From: an uncultured Peptostreptococcus sp. | GTDB lineage: Bacteria; Bacillota; Clostridia; Peptostreptococcales; Peptostreptococcaceae | Direction of reading: 5' to 3' | DNA length: 24,126 bases | Assembly: GCA_900759325.1 (NCBI GenBank) | Contig: CAAEUW010000058.1 | Span: 1-24,126 of the forward strand | In this document: piece after piece, positions 6,739-14,718 of the stretch | How positions within the stretch are numbered: position 1 is the stretch's first letter | Layout: every line of letters starts with the position of its first letter | Notes under the pieces: model-generated | What the model was told of the DNA's origin: nothing | Databases searched by the model: none | Seen by the model: the letters and a program-made list of their open reading frames with translations, nothing else | Made by a program: the position numbers and the translations under genes

Positions 6739-7533
6739 ATGGGTCAGAAGGTAAATCCACACGGCTTAAGAGTTGGTGTAATTAAAGATTGGGACTCAAG
6801 ATGGTTCGCTAATGATAGAAGAGAATTCGGTGAGTTCTTAAAGGAAGACCACGTGTTGAGAACTAGCTTGAAGAAAGAGTTATACTCAGCTGGTTTAGCT
6901 AAGATAGAAATAGAAAGATCTGCTAATAAAATAAAGATGGACTTACATGTTGCAAAGCCAGGTGTTGTAATAGGTAAGGGAGGAGCTGGTATAGAAGCTC
7001 TAAAGAAGAGATTGGAAACTATGACTGGTAAGACAGTTATACTTAACATAATCGAAGTAAGAAACATAGACAGAGATGCGCAGCTAGTTGCTGAAAATAT
7101 AGCACAGGCAATCGAAAGAAGAATTGCATTTAGAAGAGCTATGAAGCAGTCTGTACAGAGAACTATGAAGTCAGGAGCAAAGGGAATCAAGGTAAGTGCT
7201 TCTGGTAGACTTGGTGGAGCAGAAATGGCTAGAACTGAAGGATACAGTGAAGGTAACGTGCCACTACAGACACTAAGATCTGATATAGACTACGGTTTCG
7301 CTGAAGCTGATACTACTTACGGTAAGATCGGTATCAAGGTTTGGATCTGTAACGGAGAAATTCTTCCAGGCAGAAACGTTTCAATCGAAAGAGAAGAAAA
7401 GAAGGCTGACAGAAGAAACGGCAGAGACAACAGAAGAAACGGTAAGGGCAACGATAGAAGAGGTAGAAATAACGATAGAAGAAGCAACAATAGAGGTCCT
7501 AGAGCTTCTAAAAAAGAAGCAAAGCAGGACTAA
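6739..7533 (+). CDS. rpsC: 30S ribosomal protein S3 (uS3) with basic Arg/Asn-rich tail
   Basis: S3 forms part of the mRNA entry channel and, with S4 and S5, its helicase function. The 264-residue protein starts MGQKVNPHGLRVGVIKDWDS. The KH type II domain carries VIGKGGAGIE, and the C-terminal domain GRLGGAEMARTEGYSEG follows. From about residue 217 a low-complexity tail rich in Arg, Asn, Gly and Asp (repeats like RRNGR, NDRRGR, NNDRRSN) adds nearly 50 residues beyond the folded core. Such tails occur in some Clostridia. The ribosome site is AAGGAGG. rplP follows after 27 bases. Confidence 0.98.
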   Translation: MGQKVNPHGLRVGVIKDWDSRWFANDRREFGEFLKEDHVLRTSLKKELYSAGLAKIEIERSANKIKMDLHVAKPGVVIGKGGAGIEALKKRLETMTGKTVILNIIEVRNIDRDAQLVAENIAQAIERRIAFRRAMKQSVQRTMKSGAKGIKVSASGRLGGAEMARTEGYSEGNVPLQTLRSDIDYGFAEADTTYGKIGIKVWICNGEILPGRNVSIEREEKKADRRNGRDNRRNGKGNDRRGRNNDRRSNNRGPRASKKEAKQD

Positions 7534-7560
7534 TTAGTTCGGAAGGAGGAAACACAACTC

Positions 7561-7989
7561 ATGTTAATGCCAAAGAGAGTAAAGCGTCGTAGAGTACATA
7601 GAGGAAGCTTGGCTGGTAGGGCACATAAGGGTAACAAGGTTACTTATGGTGAGTTTGGTCTAGTTGCACTAGAACCATCATGGATCACATCTAACCAGAT
7701 AGAAGCAGCCAGAATAGCTATGACAAGATATATAAAAAGAGGTGGACAGGTTTGGATTAAAATCTTCCCACACAAGCCAATAACAAGAAAGCCTGCAGAA
7801 ACTCGTATGGGTGCTGGTAAGGGTTCTCCAGAATATTGGGTAGCAATAGTTAAGCCAGGTAGAGTAATGTTCGAGCTAGCTGGTGTTTCAGAAGAAAAGG
7901 CTAGAGAGGCTATGAGACTTGCGTCTCACAAGTTGCCAATCAAGTGCAAATTTGTAAAGAAAGAAGATTTAGAGAAGGTAGGTGAATAG
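7561..7989 (+). CDS. rplP: 50S ribosomal protein L16 (uL16)
   Basis: L16 joins late in 50S assembly and helps position A-site tRNA. The 142-residue protein begins MLMPKRVKRRRVHRG, and the conserved HKPITRKPAETRMGAGKGSP loop is intact. ATG 7561, not ATG 7567, is taken as the start because AGGAGG (7544-7549) is nearer to it and most homologues begin MLMPKR. Its stop is one base before the rpmC ATG, so the two are probably coupled. Confidence 0.98.
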   Translation: MLMPKRVKRRRVHRGSLAGRAHKGNKVTYGEFGLVALEPSWITSNQIEAARIAMTRYIKRGGQVWIKIFPHKPITRKPAETRMGAGKGSPEYWVAIVKPGRVMFELAGVSEEKAREAMRLASHKLPIKCKFVKKEDLEKVGE

Positions 7990-7990
7990 G

Positions 7991-8194
7991 ATGAAAGCTA
8001 AAGAATTAAGAAATCTATCAACTGAAGAACTATTAGCAAAGTTAGATGAATTCAAAAGTGAATTATTTAGCTTAAGATTCCAATTAGCTACTGGTCAGTT
8101 ACAGAATACAGCTAGAATTAAGACTGTAAAGAGGGACATAGCAAAAGTAAAGACTGTTCTTGCAGAAAGAAAGTTAAACGAAGCTAGAGCTTAA
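7991..8194 (+). CDS. rpmC: 50S ribosomal protein L29 (uL29)
   Basis: L29 is a small helical hairpin at the tunnel exit beside L23. A GTG at 7982 would extend it by three residues, but ATG 7991, one base after the rplP stop, gives the canonical MKAKELRNLSTEELLAKL start and 67 residues. Its AGGTGA-like ribosome site lies in the rplP end. The RFQLATGQLQNTARIK segment is diagnostic. Confidence 0.97.
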   Translation: MKAKELRNLSTEELLAKLDEFKSELFSLRFQLATGQLQNTARIKTVKRDIAKVKTVLAERKLNEARA

Positions 8195-8222
8195 TATTGG
8201 AAGAAGGAGGCTTTTGATAGAC

Positions 8223-8477
8223 ATGGAAAGAAACAGAAGAAAAGTTAGAATTGGCCGTGTTGTTAGTGATAAGATGGAAAAGACTGTTGTAGTTGCTTGC
8301 GAAGATTTCGTAAAACATCCACTTTATAACAAGCGTGTTAAGAGAACTAAGAAATACAAGGCTCATGATGAAATGAATATGTGTAACATAGGAGATAGAG
8401 TTAGAATAATGGAAACTAGACCTTTATCTAAAGACAAGAGATTCAGAGTAGTTGAGATAATTGAAAAGGTAAAATAG
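8223..8477 (+). CDS. rpsQ: 30S ribosomal protein S17 (uS17)
   Basis: S17 binds the 5' domain of 16S rRNA early in assembly. The protein is a short OB-fold barrel: MERNRRKVRIGRVVSDKMEKT, then VEIIEKVK at the end. ATG 8223 gives 84 residues and the usual start. A TTG at 8214 is in frame but only 3 bases from GGAGG (8206-8210), against 12 for the ATG, so the spacing is awkward for both and the start is not certain. Confidence 0.96.
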   Translation: MERNRRKVRIGRVVSDKMEKTVVVACEDFVKHPLYNKRVKRTKKYKAHDEMNMCNIGDRVRIMETRPLSKDKRFRVVEIIEKVK

Positions 8478-8500
8478 TTTACATAGAAGGAGGAATTGCG

Positions 8501-8869
8501 ATGATACAGCAGGAAACACGTTTAAAAGTAGCTGATAATTCAGGTGCTAGAGAACTTTTATGCATACGTGTTCTTGGCGGAAGTAAGAGAAAGTACGCCA
8601 ATGTAGGTGACGTAATAGTTGCAACAGTAAAAAGTGCAACACCAGGCGGAGTTGTAAAAAAAGGTAAAGTAGTAAAAGCTGTTGTAGTTAGAAGCAAGCA
8701 GGGAATGAGACGTAACGATGGTAGCTATATTTCATTTGATGAAAATGCTGCAGTTATTATAAAGGACGATAAGACACCAGTAGGTACTCGTATATTTGGA
8801 CCTGTTGCGAGAGAGTTAAGAGACAACGACTTTATGAAGATAGTATCTCTAGCTCCAGAAGTACTATAA
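8501..8869 (+). CDS. rplN: 50S ribosomal protein L14 (uL14)
   Basis: L14 is on the subunit interface, contacts 16S rRNA and is the target of the silencing factor RsfS. The 122 residues match the family exactly, beginning MIQQETRLKVADNSGARELL, with GDVIVATVKSATPGG and GTRIFGPVARELR. AAGGAGG lies 8 bases upstream of the ATG. rplX follows after 22 bases. Confidence 0.99.
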   Translation: MIQQETRLKVADNSGARELLCIRVLGGSKRKYANVGDVIVATVKSATPGGVVKKGKVVKAVVVRSKQGMRRNDGSYISFDENAAVIIKDDKTPVGTRIFGPVARELRDNDFMKIVSLAPEVL

Positions 8870-8891
8870 TTAGAGGAGGTGCAATAGATCA

Positions 8892-9200
8892 ATGATGCGT
8901 GTAAAGAAAGGCGACACTGTTGTAGTTATAGCAGGTAAGGACAAGGGCAAAAAGGGACTAGTTCTAAACGTTGATGCAAAGAACGATAAGGTTCTTGTTG
9001 AAGGTATAAACATAGTTACTAAGCACAATAAGCCATCTGCTACTAACCCACAGGGTGGAATAACAACTAAGGAAGCTCCAATACATATATCAAATGTAAT
9101 GCCATTTGATCCAGAAACTGGAAAGGGCGTAAGAGTAAGATACGAAGTTAAAGACGGAAAGAAAGTCAGAGTATCTGCTAAGAGCGGTAAAGAATTATAA
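8892..9200 (+). CDS. rplX: 50S ribosomal protein L24 (uL24)
   Basis: L24 is an assembly initiator at the base of the large subunit. The N-terminal KOW motif is visible as KKGDTVVVIAGKDKGKKGLV. The length is 102 residues. Two ATG codons are adjacent (8892 and 8895), and GAGGAGGTG upstream does not discriminate between them. The NPQGGI and PIHISNVM segments are normal. Confidence 0.98.
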   Translation: MMRVKKGDTVVVIAGKDKGKKGLVLNVDAKNDKVLVEGINIVTKHNKPSATNPQGGITTKEAPIHISNVMPFDPETGKGVRVRYEVKDGKKVRVSAKSGKEL

Positions 9201-9227
9201 GAAATATAACCGAAAGGAGGGAACATA

Positions 9228-9770
9228 ATGGCTTCAAGATTAGAAGAAAAGTATAAGAAGGAAGTTGCTCCAGCATTAATGGAGAAATTTGGATATAAAA
9301 ATATAATGGAAATACCAAGACTTGATAAGATAGTTATAAATATGGGTGTTGGTGATTCAAAGGATAATTCAAAGGCTTTAGAAAAGGCTGTGGAAGAATT
9401 AGAATTGATAACTGGGCAGAAGCCAGTTATAACAAGAGCGAGAAAGTCAGTAGCGAACTTCAAGCTAAGAGAAGGTATGCCAATAGGTACAAAGGTTACT
9501 CTTAGAAGTGACAAGATGTACTATTTCATGGATAAGTTAGTTTCTGTATCTCTACCAAGAGTTAGAGACTTTAGAGGTGTTAGTGCTAATTCGTTCGACG
9601 GAAGAGGTAACTATGCACTAGGTATCAAGGAACAGCTTATTTTCCCTGAAATCGAATACGATAAGATAGATAAGGTAAGAGGTATGGACATAATCTTCGT
9701 TACAACTGCAAAGACTGACGAAGAGGCTCGTGAACTAATAAAGTTATTAGGAATGCCATTTTCTAAGTAG
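9228..9770 (+). CDS. rplE: 50S ribosomal protein L5 (uL5)
   Basis: L5 binds 5S rRNA in the central protuberance and contacts P-site tRNA. The 180-residue length is exact for the family. Typical segments are KIVINMGVGDSKDN, GQKPVITRARKSVANFK, and RDFRGVSANSFDGRGNYALG. AAAGGAGGG precedes the ATG. rpsN begins 19 bases later. Confidence 0.99.
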   Translation: MASRLEEKYKKEVAPALMEKFGYKNIMEIPRLDKIVINMGVGDSKDNSKALEKAVEELELITGQKPVITRARKSVANFKLREGMPIGTKVTLRSDKMYYFMDKLVSVSLPRVRDFRGVSANSFDGRGNYALGIKEQLIFPEIEYDKIDKVRGMDIIFVTTAKTDEEARELIKLLGMPFSK

Positions 9771-9789
9771 ATAAAAAGGAGGAATTCAC

Positions 9790-9975
9790 GTGGCTAGAAA
9801 AGCAATGAAAGTAAAGCAGCAAAGAAAGCAGAAATATAAGACAAGAGAATACACTAGATGCTCAATTTGTGGTAGACCACATTCAGTTCTAAAGGATTTC
9901 GGTATCTGCCGTATCTGTTTTAGAGAGTTAGCATACAAGGGTGAAATACCTGGTGTAAGAAAATCAAGTTGGTAA
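9790..9975 (+). CDS. rpsN: 30S ribosomal protein S14, zinc-binding short form (uS14)
   Basis: S14 assembles late in the 30S head. This is the 61-residue C+ (zinc) type with ligands C24, C27, C40 and C43, seen in CSICGRP and CRICFREL. Some bacteria keep a zinc-free paralogue for zinc starvation; none is in this window. Translation starts at GTG 9790, 7 bases after AGGAGG. The length and end (GEIPGVRKSSW) are canonical. Confidence 0.98.
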   Translation: MARKAMKVKQQRKQKYKTREYTRCSICGRPHSVLKDFGICRICFRELAYKGEIPGVRKSSW

Positions 9976-10006
9976 GATATAGATAATTCGGAAGGAGGAT
10001 TTTATT

Positions 10007-10405
10007 ATGACAATGACAGATCCAATCGCAGATATGCTTACAAGAATAAGAAATGCAAACACTGTTAAGCATGACACTGTTGATGTTCCTGCTTCTAACA
10101 TAAAGAAAGAGATAGCTAGAATACTTCTTGAGGAAGGGTTCATCAGAGGCTATGATGTAATAGAAGATGGAAAGCAAGGAATAATAAGAATGCAGCTAAA
10201 GTACGGACAGAATGGTGAAAGAGTAATCTCTGGACTAAAGAGAATATCTAAGCCAGGTATGAGAATATATGCAGCTGCTGAAGATGTACCAAAGGTATTA
10301 AATGGATTAGGTATCGCTATGATATCAACATCACACGGTATATTAACTGATAAGCAGGCAAGAAATAACAACGTTGGTGGAGAAGTAATCTGCTACGTTT
10401 GGTAA
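10007..10405 (+). CDS. rpsH: 30S ribosomal protein S8 (uS8)
   Basis: S8 is a primary binder of the 16S central domain and represses the spc operon in E. coli. The 132-residue protein begins MTMTDPIADMLTRIRNAN and ends NNVGGEVICYVW, both diagnostic. GGAAGGAGG lies 8 bases before the first ATG; ATG 10013 is a less well spaced alternative. Confidence 0.99.
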   Translation: MTMTDPIADMLTRIRNANTVKHDTVDVPASNIKKEIARILLEEGFIRGYDVIEDGKQGIIRMQLKYGQNGERVISGLKRISKPGMRIYAAAEDVPKVLNGLGIAMISTSHGILTDKQARNNNVGGEVICYVW

Positions 10406-10432
10406 GATTTCATAATGTAAGGAGGTGTAATA

Positions 10433-10975
10433 ATGTCAAGAATAGGTCTTAAGCCAATCATGATCCCATCAGGTGTTGAAGTCACTATAGCTGAAAACAA
10501 CACAGTGACTGTTAAAGGTCCTAAGGGAACATTGACAAATAAGTTCAATAATGAAATGATAATAAAGAAGGAAGAAAGCACTATAGTAGTTGAAAGACCA
10601 ACTGAAAACAAGAAGCACAAGAGTCTTCACGGTCTTACTAGAACACTTATAAACAACATGGTAGTAGGTGTTTCTGAAGGATTCGAAAAGAAGCTAGAAA
10701 TCAAGGGTGTAGGTTACAGGGCTGCAAAGCAGGGCAAGAAGTTGGTAATGAACTTAGGTTTCTCTCATCCAGTTGAGATGGACGATCCAGAAGGTATCAC
10801 TACAGAAGTGCCTAACCAGTTTGAAATAATTGTAAAGGGTATCGACAAGCAGCAGGTAGGTAACTACGCATCTGTTATCAGAGCTTGGAGAAAGCCAGAA
10901 CCATACAAGGGTAAGGGTATCAAGTATGCTGATGAAGTTATCATCCGTAAGGAAGGTAAAACTGGTAAGAAATAA
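10433..10975 (+). CDS. rplF: 50S ribosomal protein L6 (uL6)
   Basis: L6 lies near the sarcin-ricin loop, where elongation factors bind. It has 180 residues with the duplicated L6 fold. The family signature PEPYKGKGIKYADEVI near the C-terminus is intact, as is SRIGLKPIMIPSGVEV at the start. The ribosome site AAGGAGGTG is 6 bases before the ATG. Confidence 0.99.
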   Translation: MSRIGLKPIMIPSGVEVTIAENNTVTVKGPKGTLTNKFNNEMIIKKEESTIVVERPTENKKHKSLHGLTRTLINNMVVGVSEGFEKKLEIKGVGYRAAKQGKKLVMNLGFSHPVEMDDPEGITTEVPNQFEIIVKGIDKQQVGNYASVIRAWRKPEPYKGKGIKYADEVIIRKEGKTGKK

Positions 10976-10999
10976 TAATTAGCGAAAGGAGTGAGTACT

Positions 11000-11368
11000 T
11001 TGTTCAAGAAGATAGATAAGAATGCAAACAGAGTTGCTAGACATAAGAGAGTTAGAAAAAAAGTAACAGGAACAGCTGAAAGACCAAGACTAAGTGTATT
11101 CAGAAGTTCTAAGAATATTTATGCTCAGATTATAGATGACGTAAACAGAGTAACACTAGTATCTGCATCATCACTTGATGAAGCTGTTAAGAGTGCTGTT
11201 TCATACACAGGAAACAAAGAAGCTGCTAAGAAAGTTGGAGAATTAGTAGCAAAGAAGGCTGCTGAAAAGGGTATAACAGAAGTTGTATTCGATAGAGGTG
11301 GTTATATATATCACGGTAGAGTTTTAGAACTAGCTGAAGGTGCAAGAGAAGCTGGTCTTAAGTTCTAA
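11000..11368 (+). CDS. rplR: 50S ribosomal protein L18 (uL18), TTG start
   Basis: L18 attaches 5S rRNA to the large subunit together with L5. A GTG at 10991 is in frame, but it overlaps the only ribosome site (AAAGGAG, 10985-10991). TTG 11000 has correct spacing and gives 122 residues starting MFKKIDKNANRVARHKRV, as in relatives. The body (RLSVFRSSKNIYAQIIDD, then VFDRGGYIYHGRV and ALAEGAREAGL-like end) is canonical. Confidence 0.97.
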   Translation: MFKKIDKNANRVARHKRVRKKVTGTAERPRLSVFRSSKNIYAQIIDDVNRVTLVSASSLDEAVKSAVSYTGNKEAAKKVGELVAKKAAEKGITEVVFDRGGYIYHGRVLELAEGAREAGLKF

Positions 11369-11388
11369 TTAATTGAAGGAGGAATAAT

Positions 11389-11898
11389 ATGCTACATAGT
11401 AAACCTATTGATGCATCTCAATTCGATTTAGAAGAGAGAGTTATAGAAATTAGACGTGTTGCTAAGGTTGTAAAGGGTGGTAGAAACTTTAGATTTGCTG
11501 CTTTAGTAGTTGTTGGAGACAGCAATGGTCACGTTGGTATAGGATCTGGTAAGGCTATGGAAGTTCCAGATGCTATTAGAAAGGCAGTTGAAGATGCTAA
11601 GAAGAATCTTATAACAGTACCTAGAGTAGGAACTACTATACCTCATGAGGTTGTAGGCCACTTCGGTGCAGGTAAGATACTTATAATGCCAGCTCAGGAA
11701 GGTACAGGAGTCCTAGCAGGTGGTCCTGTAAGAGCCGTACTAGAATTAGCAGGAATTAGCGACGTTAGAGCTAAGTCAACTGGTTCAAACAATCCAAGAA
11801 ACATGGTTAACGCAACTATGGCAGGATTAAAGGATATAAAGACAGCTGAATCAATTGCAAGATTGAGAGGCAAGAAGGTAGAAGATCTACTAGGATAA
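11389..11898 (+). CDS. rpsE: 30S ribosomal protein S5 (uS5)
   Basis: S5 shapes decoding accuracy and the mRNA entry channel. The 169-residue protein contains the double-stranded RNA-binding N-domain with the loop VVKGGRNFRFAALVVVGD, where spectinomycin-resistance changes arise in other species; no deletion is seen. The C-domain GPVRAVLELAGISDV is normal. AAGGAGG lies 6 bases before the ATG. Confidence 0.99.
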   Translation: MLHSKPIDASQFDLEERVIEIRRVAKVVKGGRNFRFAALVVVGDSNGHVGIGSGKAMEVPDAIRKAVEDAKKNLITVPRVGTTIPHEVVGHFGAGKILIMPAQEGTGVLAGGPVRAVLELAGISDVRAKSTGSNNPRNMVNATMAGLKDIKTAESIARLRGKKVEDLLG

Positions 11899-11914
11899 TA
11901 ATAGGAGGTTTCAA

Positions 11915-12100
11915 ATGTCTAAAATACAGATAAAGTTAGTTAGAAGCGTTATAGGAACTACTCCTAACCAGAGAAAGAACGTTGAAGCTCTTGGGCTAAA
12001 GAAGAGAGAGTCAGTTGTAATAAAGGAAGATAACGCTCAGATAAGAGGTATGATCAATAAGGTAAGCCACCTTGTTGAAGTAACTGAGATAGCAGAATAA
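11915..12100 (+). CDS. rpmD: 50S ribosomal protein L30 (uL30)
   Basis: L30 is a small protein on the 23S rRNA surface. The bacterial short form is 61 residues: KIQIKLVRSVIGTTPNQRKN, then ALGLKKRESVV and GMINKVSHLVEV. It starts 16 bases after rpsE with a TAGGAGG site. Confidence 0.98.
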   Translation: MSKIQIKLVRSVIGTTPNQRKNVEALGLKKRESVVIKEDNAQIRGMINKVSHLVEVTEIAE

Positions 12101-12131
12101 TATATACACAAAGAGAAGGAGGTGCAACAGA

Positions 12132-12575
12132 ATGAAGCTACATGAGTTAAAACCTGCCAAAGGAGCTGTAAAGGCTAAGAGAAGATTAGGTAGAGGTACT
12201 GCAACAGGTCAGGGTAAGACATCTGGTCGTGGACAGAAGGGTCAGTGGTCAAGATCTGGCGGAGGAGTTAGAGTAGGATTCGAAGGTGGACAGATGCCAC
12301 TTGCTAGAAGATTACCTAAGAGAGGTTTCACAAATATATTCAAGAAGATTTATTCTGAAGTTAATGTTGAAACATTAAATAAATTTGAAGCAGGAACAGT
12401 AATAAATGCAGAAATGTTAAAGAAGGCTGGAACTATTTCTAAGATAGAAAAGGACGGACTAAAGATACTAGGTAATGGTGCTTTAGACAAGGCTCTTACA
12501 GTTCAGGCGGCAAAGTTTACTGCATCAGCAAAGGAAAAAATTGAAAAAGCTGGCGGTAAGGTCGAAGAAGTTTAG
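12132..12575 (+). CDS. rplO: 50S ribosomal protein L15 (uL15)
   Basis: L15 is a late-assembly 50S protein with a basic glycine-rich N-terminal extension threading into 23S rRNA. The 147-residue protein begins MKLHELKPAKGAVKAKRR, then GRGTATGQGKTSGRGQKGQ and FEGGQMPLARRLPKRGF. The ribosome site AAGGAGG is well placed. secY follows after 29 bases, which include a self-complementary ACTTTAAAGT. Confidence 0.99.
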   Translation: MKLHELKPAKGAVKAKRRLGRGTATGQGKTSGRGQKGQWSRSGGGVRVGFEGGQMPLARRLPKRGFTNIFKKIYSEVNVETLNKFEAGTVINAEMLKKAGTISKIEKDGLKILGNGALDKALTVQAAKFTASAKEKIEKAGGKVEEV

Positions 12576-12604
12576 TCACTTTAAAGTAAGCGAGGTGATT
12601 AGAT

Positions 12605-13873
12605 TTGATTAGCAAAATTAAACAGGCTTTAACAATTAAAGATATCAGAAAGAAATTGCTATTTACATTCTTTATGATAATCGTATTTAGACTGGGAACA
12701 ACAATTCCAGTTCCAGGTATAGATACATCTGTAATTAAGAATATGGTTGAAAAGAACTCCCTACTAGGACTATACAATATGTTCTCAGGAGGAGCTTTCA
12801 GTAACTTCACTATATTTGCCTTGGGAATTGGTCCTTACATTACAGCATCTATCATTATACAGCTTTTAACGGCGGGCTTTGAAAGCTTAAAAGAGCTACA
12901 GAAGTCTGGTGAAGAAGGCAAGAAGAAGATAAATAAGTATACGAGAATGACAACACTTGGTCTTGCAATAATCCAGGCTATAGGTATCACTCTTGGTATA
13001 GTAAGGAGTGCCTTAAAGGTTAACAATCCTTTCTTTATCTTCACTGTTATCATTACCTTGGTAGCGGCCAGTATGATGGTAATGTGGTTAGGTGATAGGA
13101 TCACTGAAAAGGGCTTAGGAAATGGTAGCTCGGTCCTAATATTCGTGGGTATCATATCAAGATTGCCTATAGATATAGGAGCTATAGCTCAGAGGGTGAG
13201 CATTGGTTTATTAAAGTGGCCAGCAATAACAATATTTGTTGTGGTTGTCCTATTTACTATAACTGGTGTAACATTTATAAATGAGTCTACAAGAAAGATA
13301 CCCGTTCAGTATGCAAAGAGAGTTGTAGGAAGAAAGATGTACGGTGGTGAATCTTCTCATATACCAATGAAGGTTAACCAGTCAGGTGTAATGCCTATCA
13401 TCTTTGCCAGCTCAATATTAGCCCTACCACAGACAATAGCCTTATTGGGTGGATCAAAGATGCAGGCAGCAGTCAATGCATTCTTTAATCTGTCAACTGA
13501 CAAGGGATTCTGGACATATAGAATTATAGAAATAGTACTAATCGTATTGTTCTCATACTTCTATAACACGATTTCTTTCAACACAGAAGATATCACAAAA
13601 AATATGAAGAATAGTGGTGGTTTTATTCCAGGTATTAGACCAGGAAAGCCAACTGAAAAGTATCTAGGTGGAATACTTTCAAAGTTAACTATTGTAGGTG
13701 CAGCTTTCTTAGGCTTAATGGCTATGATACCAGCGTTAATTACCCACTACATGCAGATACCGATGAATTTTGGTGGTACATCACTATTGATCATCGTTGG
13801 TGTTGCATTGGAGCTTAAGAGACAGTTAGAATCAAATCTTGTAATGAAGAATTATCAAGGTTTCCTAAAATAA
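12605..13873 (+). CDS. secY: protein translocase subunit SecY, TTG start
   Basis: SecY is the membrane channel of the Sec system, exporting proteins with SecA and inserting membrane proteins with SRP. It has 422 residues with the series of hydrophobic segments expected for ten helices. The plug-region start FRLGTTIPVPGID, GVMPIIFASSILALP (helix 7 region) and the cytoplasmic loop GGFIPGIRPGKPTEKYL, with its key arginine, are all seen. Translation starts at TTG 12605 after GAGGTGAT. The rare start may tune output relative to the r-proteins. Its TAA is 17 bases before the adk ATG. Confidence 0.98.
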   Translation: MISKIKQALTIKDIRKKLLFTFFMIIVFRLGTTIPVPGIDTSVIKNMVEKNSLLGLYNMFSGGAFSNFTIFALGIGPYITASIIIQLLTAGFESLKELQKSGEEGKKKINKYTRMTTLGLAIIQAIGITLGIVRSALKVNNPFFIFTVIITLVAASMMVMWLGDRITEKGLGNGSSVLIFVGIISRLPIDIGAIAQRVSIGLLKWPAITIFVVVVLFTITGVTFINESTRKIPVQYAKRVVGRKMYGGESSHIPMKVNQSGVMPIIFASSILALPQTIALLGGSKMQAAVNAFFNLSTDKGFWTYRIIEIVLIVLFSYFYNTISFNTEDITKNMKNSGGFIPGIRPGKPTEKYLGGILSKLTIVGAAFLGLMAMIPALITHYMQIPMNFGGTSLLIIVGVALELKRQLESNLVMKNYQGFLK

Positions 13874-13890
13874 TTTTGGAGATGATAAAT

Positions 13891-14532
13891 ATGAAAATAA
13901 TATTACTTGGACCTCCTGGTGCTGGTAAGGGTACCCAGGCTGCCAATATAGTTGACAGCTATAAGATACCTCATATATCAACAGGAGATATATTTAGAAA
14001 GAATATAAAAGAAGGAACAGAGCTAGGTAAAAAAGCTCAGGAATACATGAATGAAGGTAAGTTAGTTCCAGACGAATTAACTTGTGGACTAGTTGCATCT
14101 AGACTTTCAGAAGCTGATTGTAAGGATGGATTTATGTTGGACGGTTTCCCAAGAAACATCTTTCAGGCTGAATACTTAGACAAGTATTTAAGTGAAAATA
14201 ATATAAGCCTAGACAAGGTAATTAACATAGAAGTTGATCCTAATCTTTTAGTTGAAAGAGCTTGTGGAAGAAGAATATGTAAGACTTGTGGGGCAACTTA
14301 CCATGTTAAGTTTAATCCAAGTAAGGAAGAGGGCGTTTGCGATTCTTGTCATGCAAATCTTACTCAGAGACCGGATGACAATGAAGAAACAGTTTCTCAC
14401 AGAATAGAAGTTTATTTATCTGAAACAAAGCCTCTAGTAGATTACTATACTAAACAGAATGTAATAGCTAATATAGAAGGCAATCAGGATATAGATAAGG
14501 TTTTTGAAGATATAAAAGCTGCATTAGCTTAG
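13891..14532 (+). CDS. adk: adenylate kinase, zinc-lid type
   Basis: Interconverts ATP plus AMP with two ADP in the cytoplasm. The P-loop GPPGAGKGT is at residues 7-15, the AMP-binding segment ISTGDIFR follows, and FMLDGFPR is near residue 85. The LID carries four cysteines (C130, C133, C150, C153), the structural zinc site of Gram-positive and other long-type enzymes. ATG 13891 is chosen over in-frame TTG 13876 because GGAG (13878-13881) lies 9 bases before it and the protein begins directly with beta1 (MKIILLGPPG); this gives 213 residues. The usual downstream partner map is missing. Confidence 0.98.
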   Translation: MKIILLGPPGAGKGTQAANIVDSYKIPHISTGDIFRKNIKEGTELGKKAQEYMNEGKLVPDELTCGLVASRLSEADCKDGFMLDGFPRNIFQAEYLDKYLSENNISLDKVINIEVDPNLLVERACGRRICKTCGATYHVKFNPSKEEGVCDSCHANLTQRPDDNEETVSHRIEVYLSETKPLVDYYTKQNVIANIEGNQDIDKVFEDIKAALA

Positions 14533-14570
14533 TAAAACCAATTGGCTCTTGAGAATTATGATTTTATAAC

Positions 14571-14675
14571 CCATCGCAAAAGGATTCGGGAAACAAATTT
14601 TGTTGGCCCTGTTTGAAGACGATAGGGTTGCTATGGAAGTAACATTGTAAGCTTTTATAGCAAGTGTTCCGAAAG
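14571..14675 (+). promoter_or_regulatory. structured non-coding segment in the place of map
   Basis: The 186-base gap after adk (14533-14718) has no readable gene or map remnant. CCATCGCAA (14571-14579) pairs with TTGCTATGG (14628-14636), eight of nine positions. This closes a domain holding AACAA/TTGTT (14592-14604) and CCCT/AGGG (14607-14610 with 14624-14627), like a three-way junction. GGG (14588-14590) could instead pair with CCC (14607-14609), an exclusive alternative. A further imperfect hairpin, AACATTGTA with TAGCAAGTGTT, follows to about 14675. This is a hand-drawn fold, and its function is inference. Confidence 0.35.
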
Positions 14676-14718
14676 AGCAGGAGATAGGACTTCACTAACC
14701 TATAAGGAGGGGTGTTGT

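Noticed and set aside
6744..7190. 148-codon open frame on the minus strand inside rpsC
   Set aside because: It is antisense to an unmistakable S3 gene and has no family resemblance. The hydrophobic Ile/Ser/Thr-rich translation is what codon-biased complement yields.
8870..9514. 214-codon minus-strand open frame across rplX and rplE
   Set aside because: It lies opposite two canonical ribosomal genes and shows no motif. It is an artefact of strong codon bias on the plus strand.
14533..14718. Remnant of a map pseudogene after adk
   Set aside because: None of the frames shows methionine aminopeptidase motifs such as the metal-ligand segments, and all are broken by stops.
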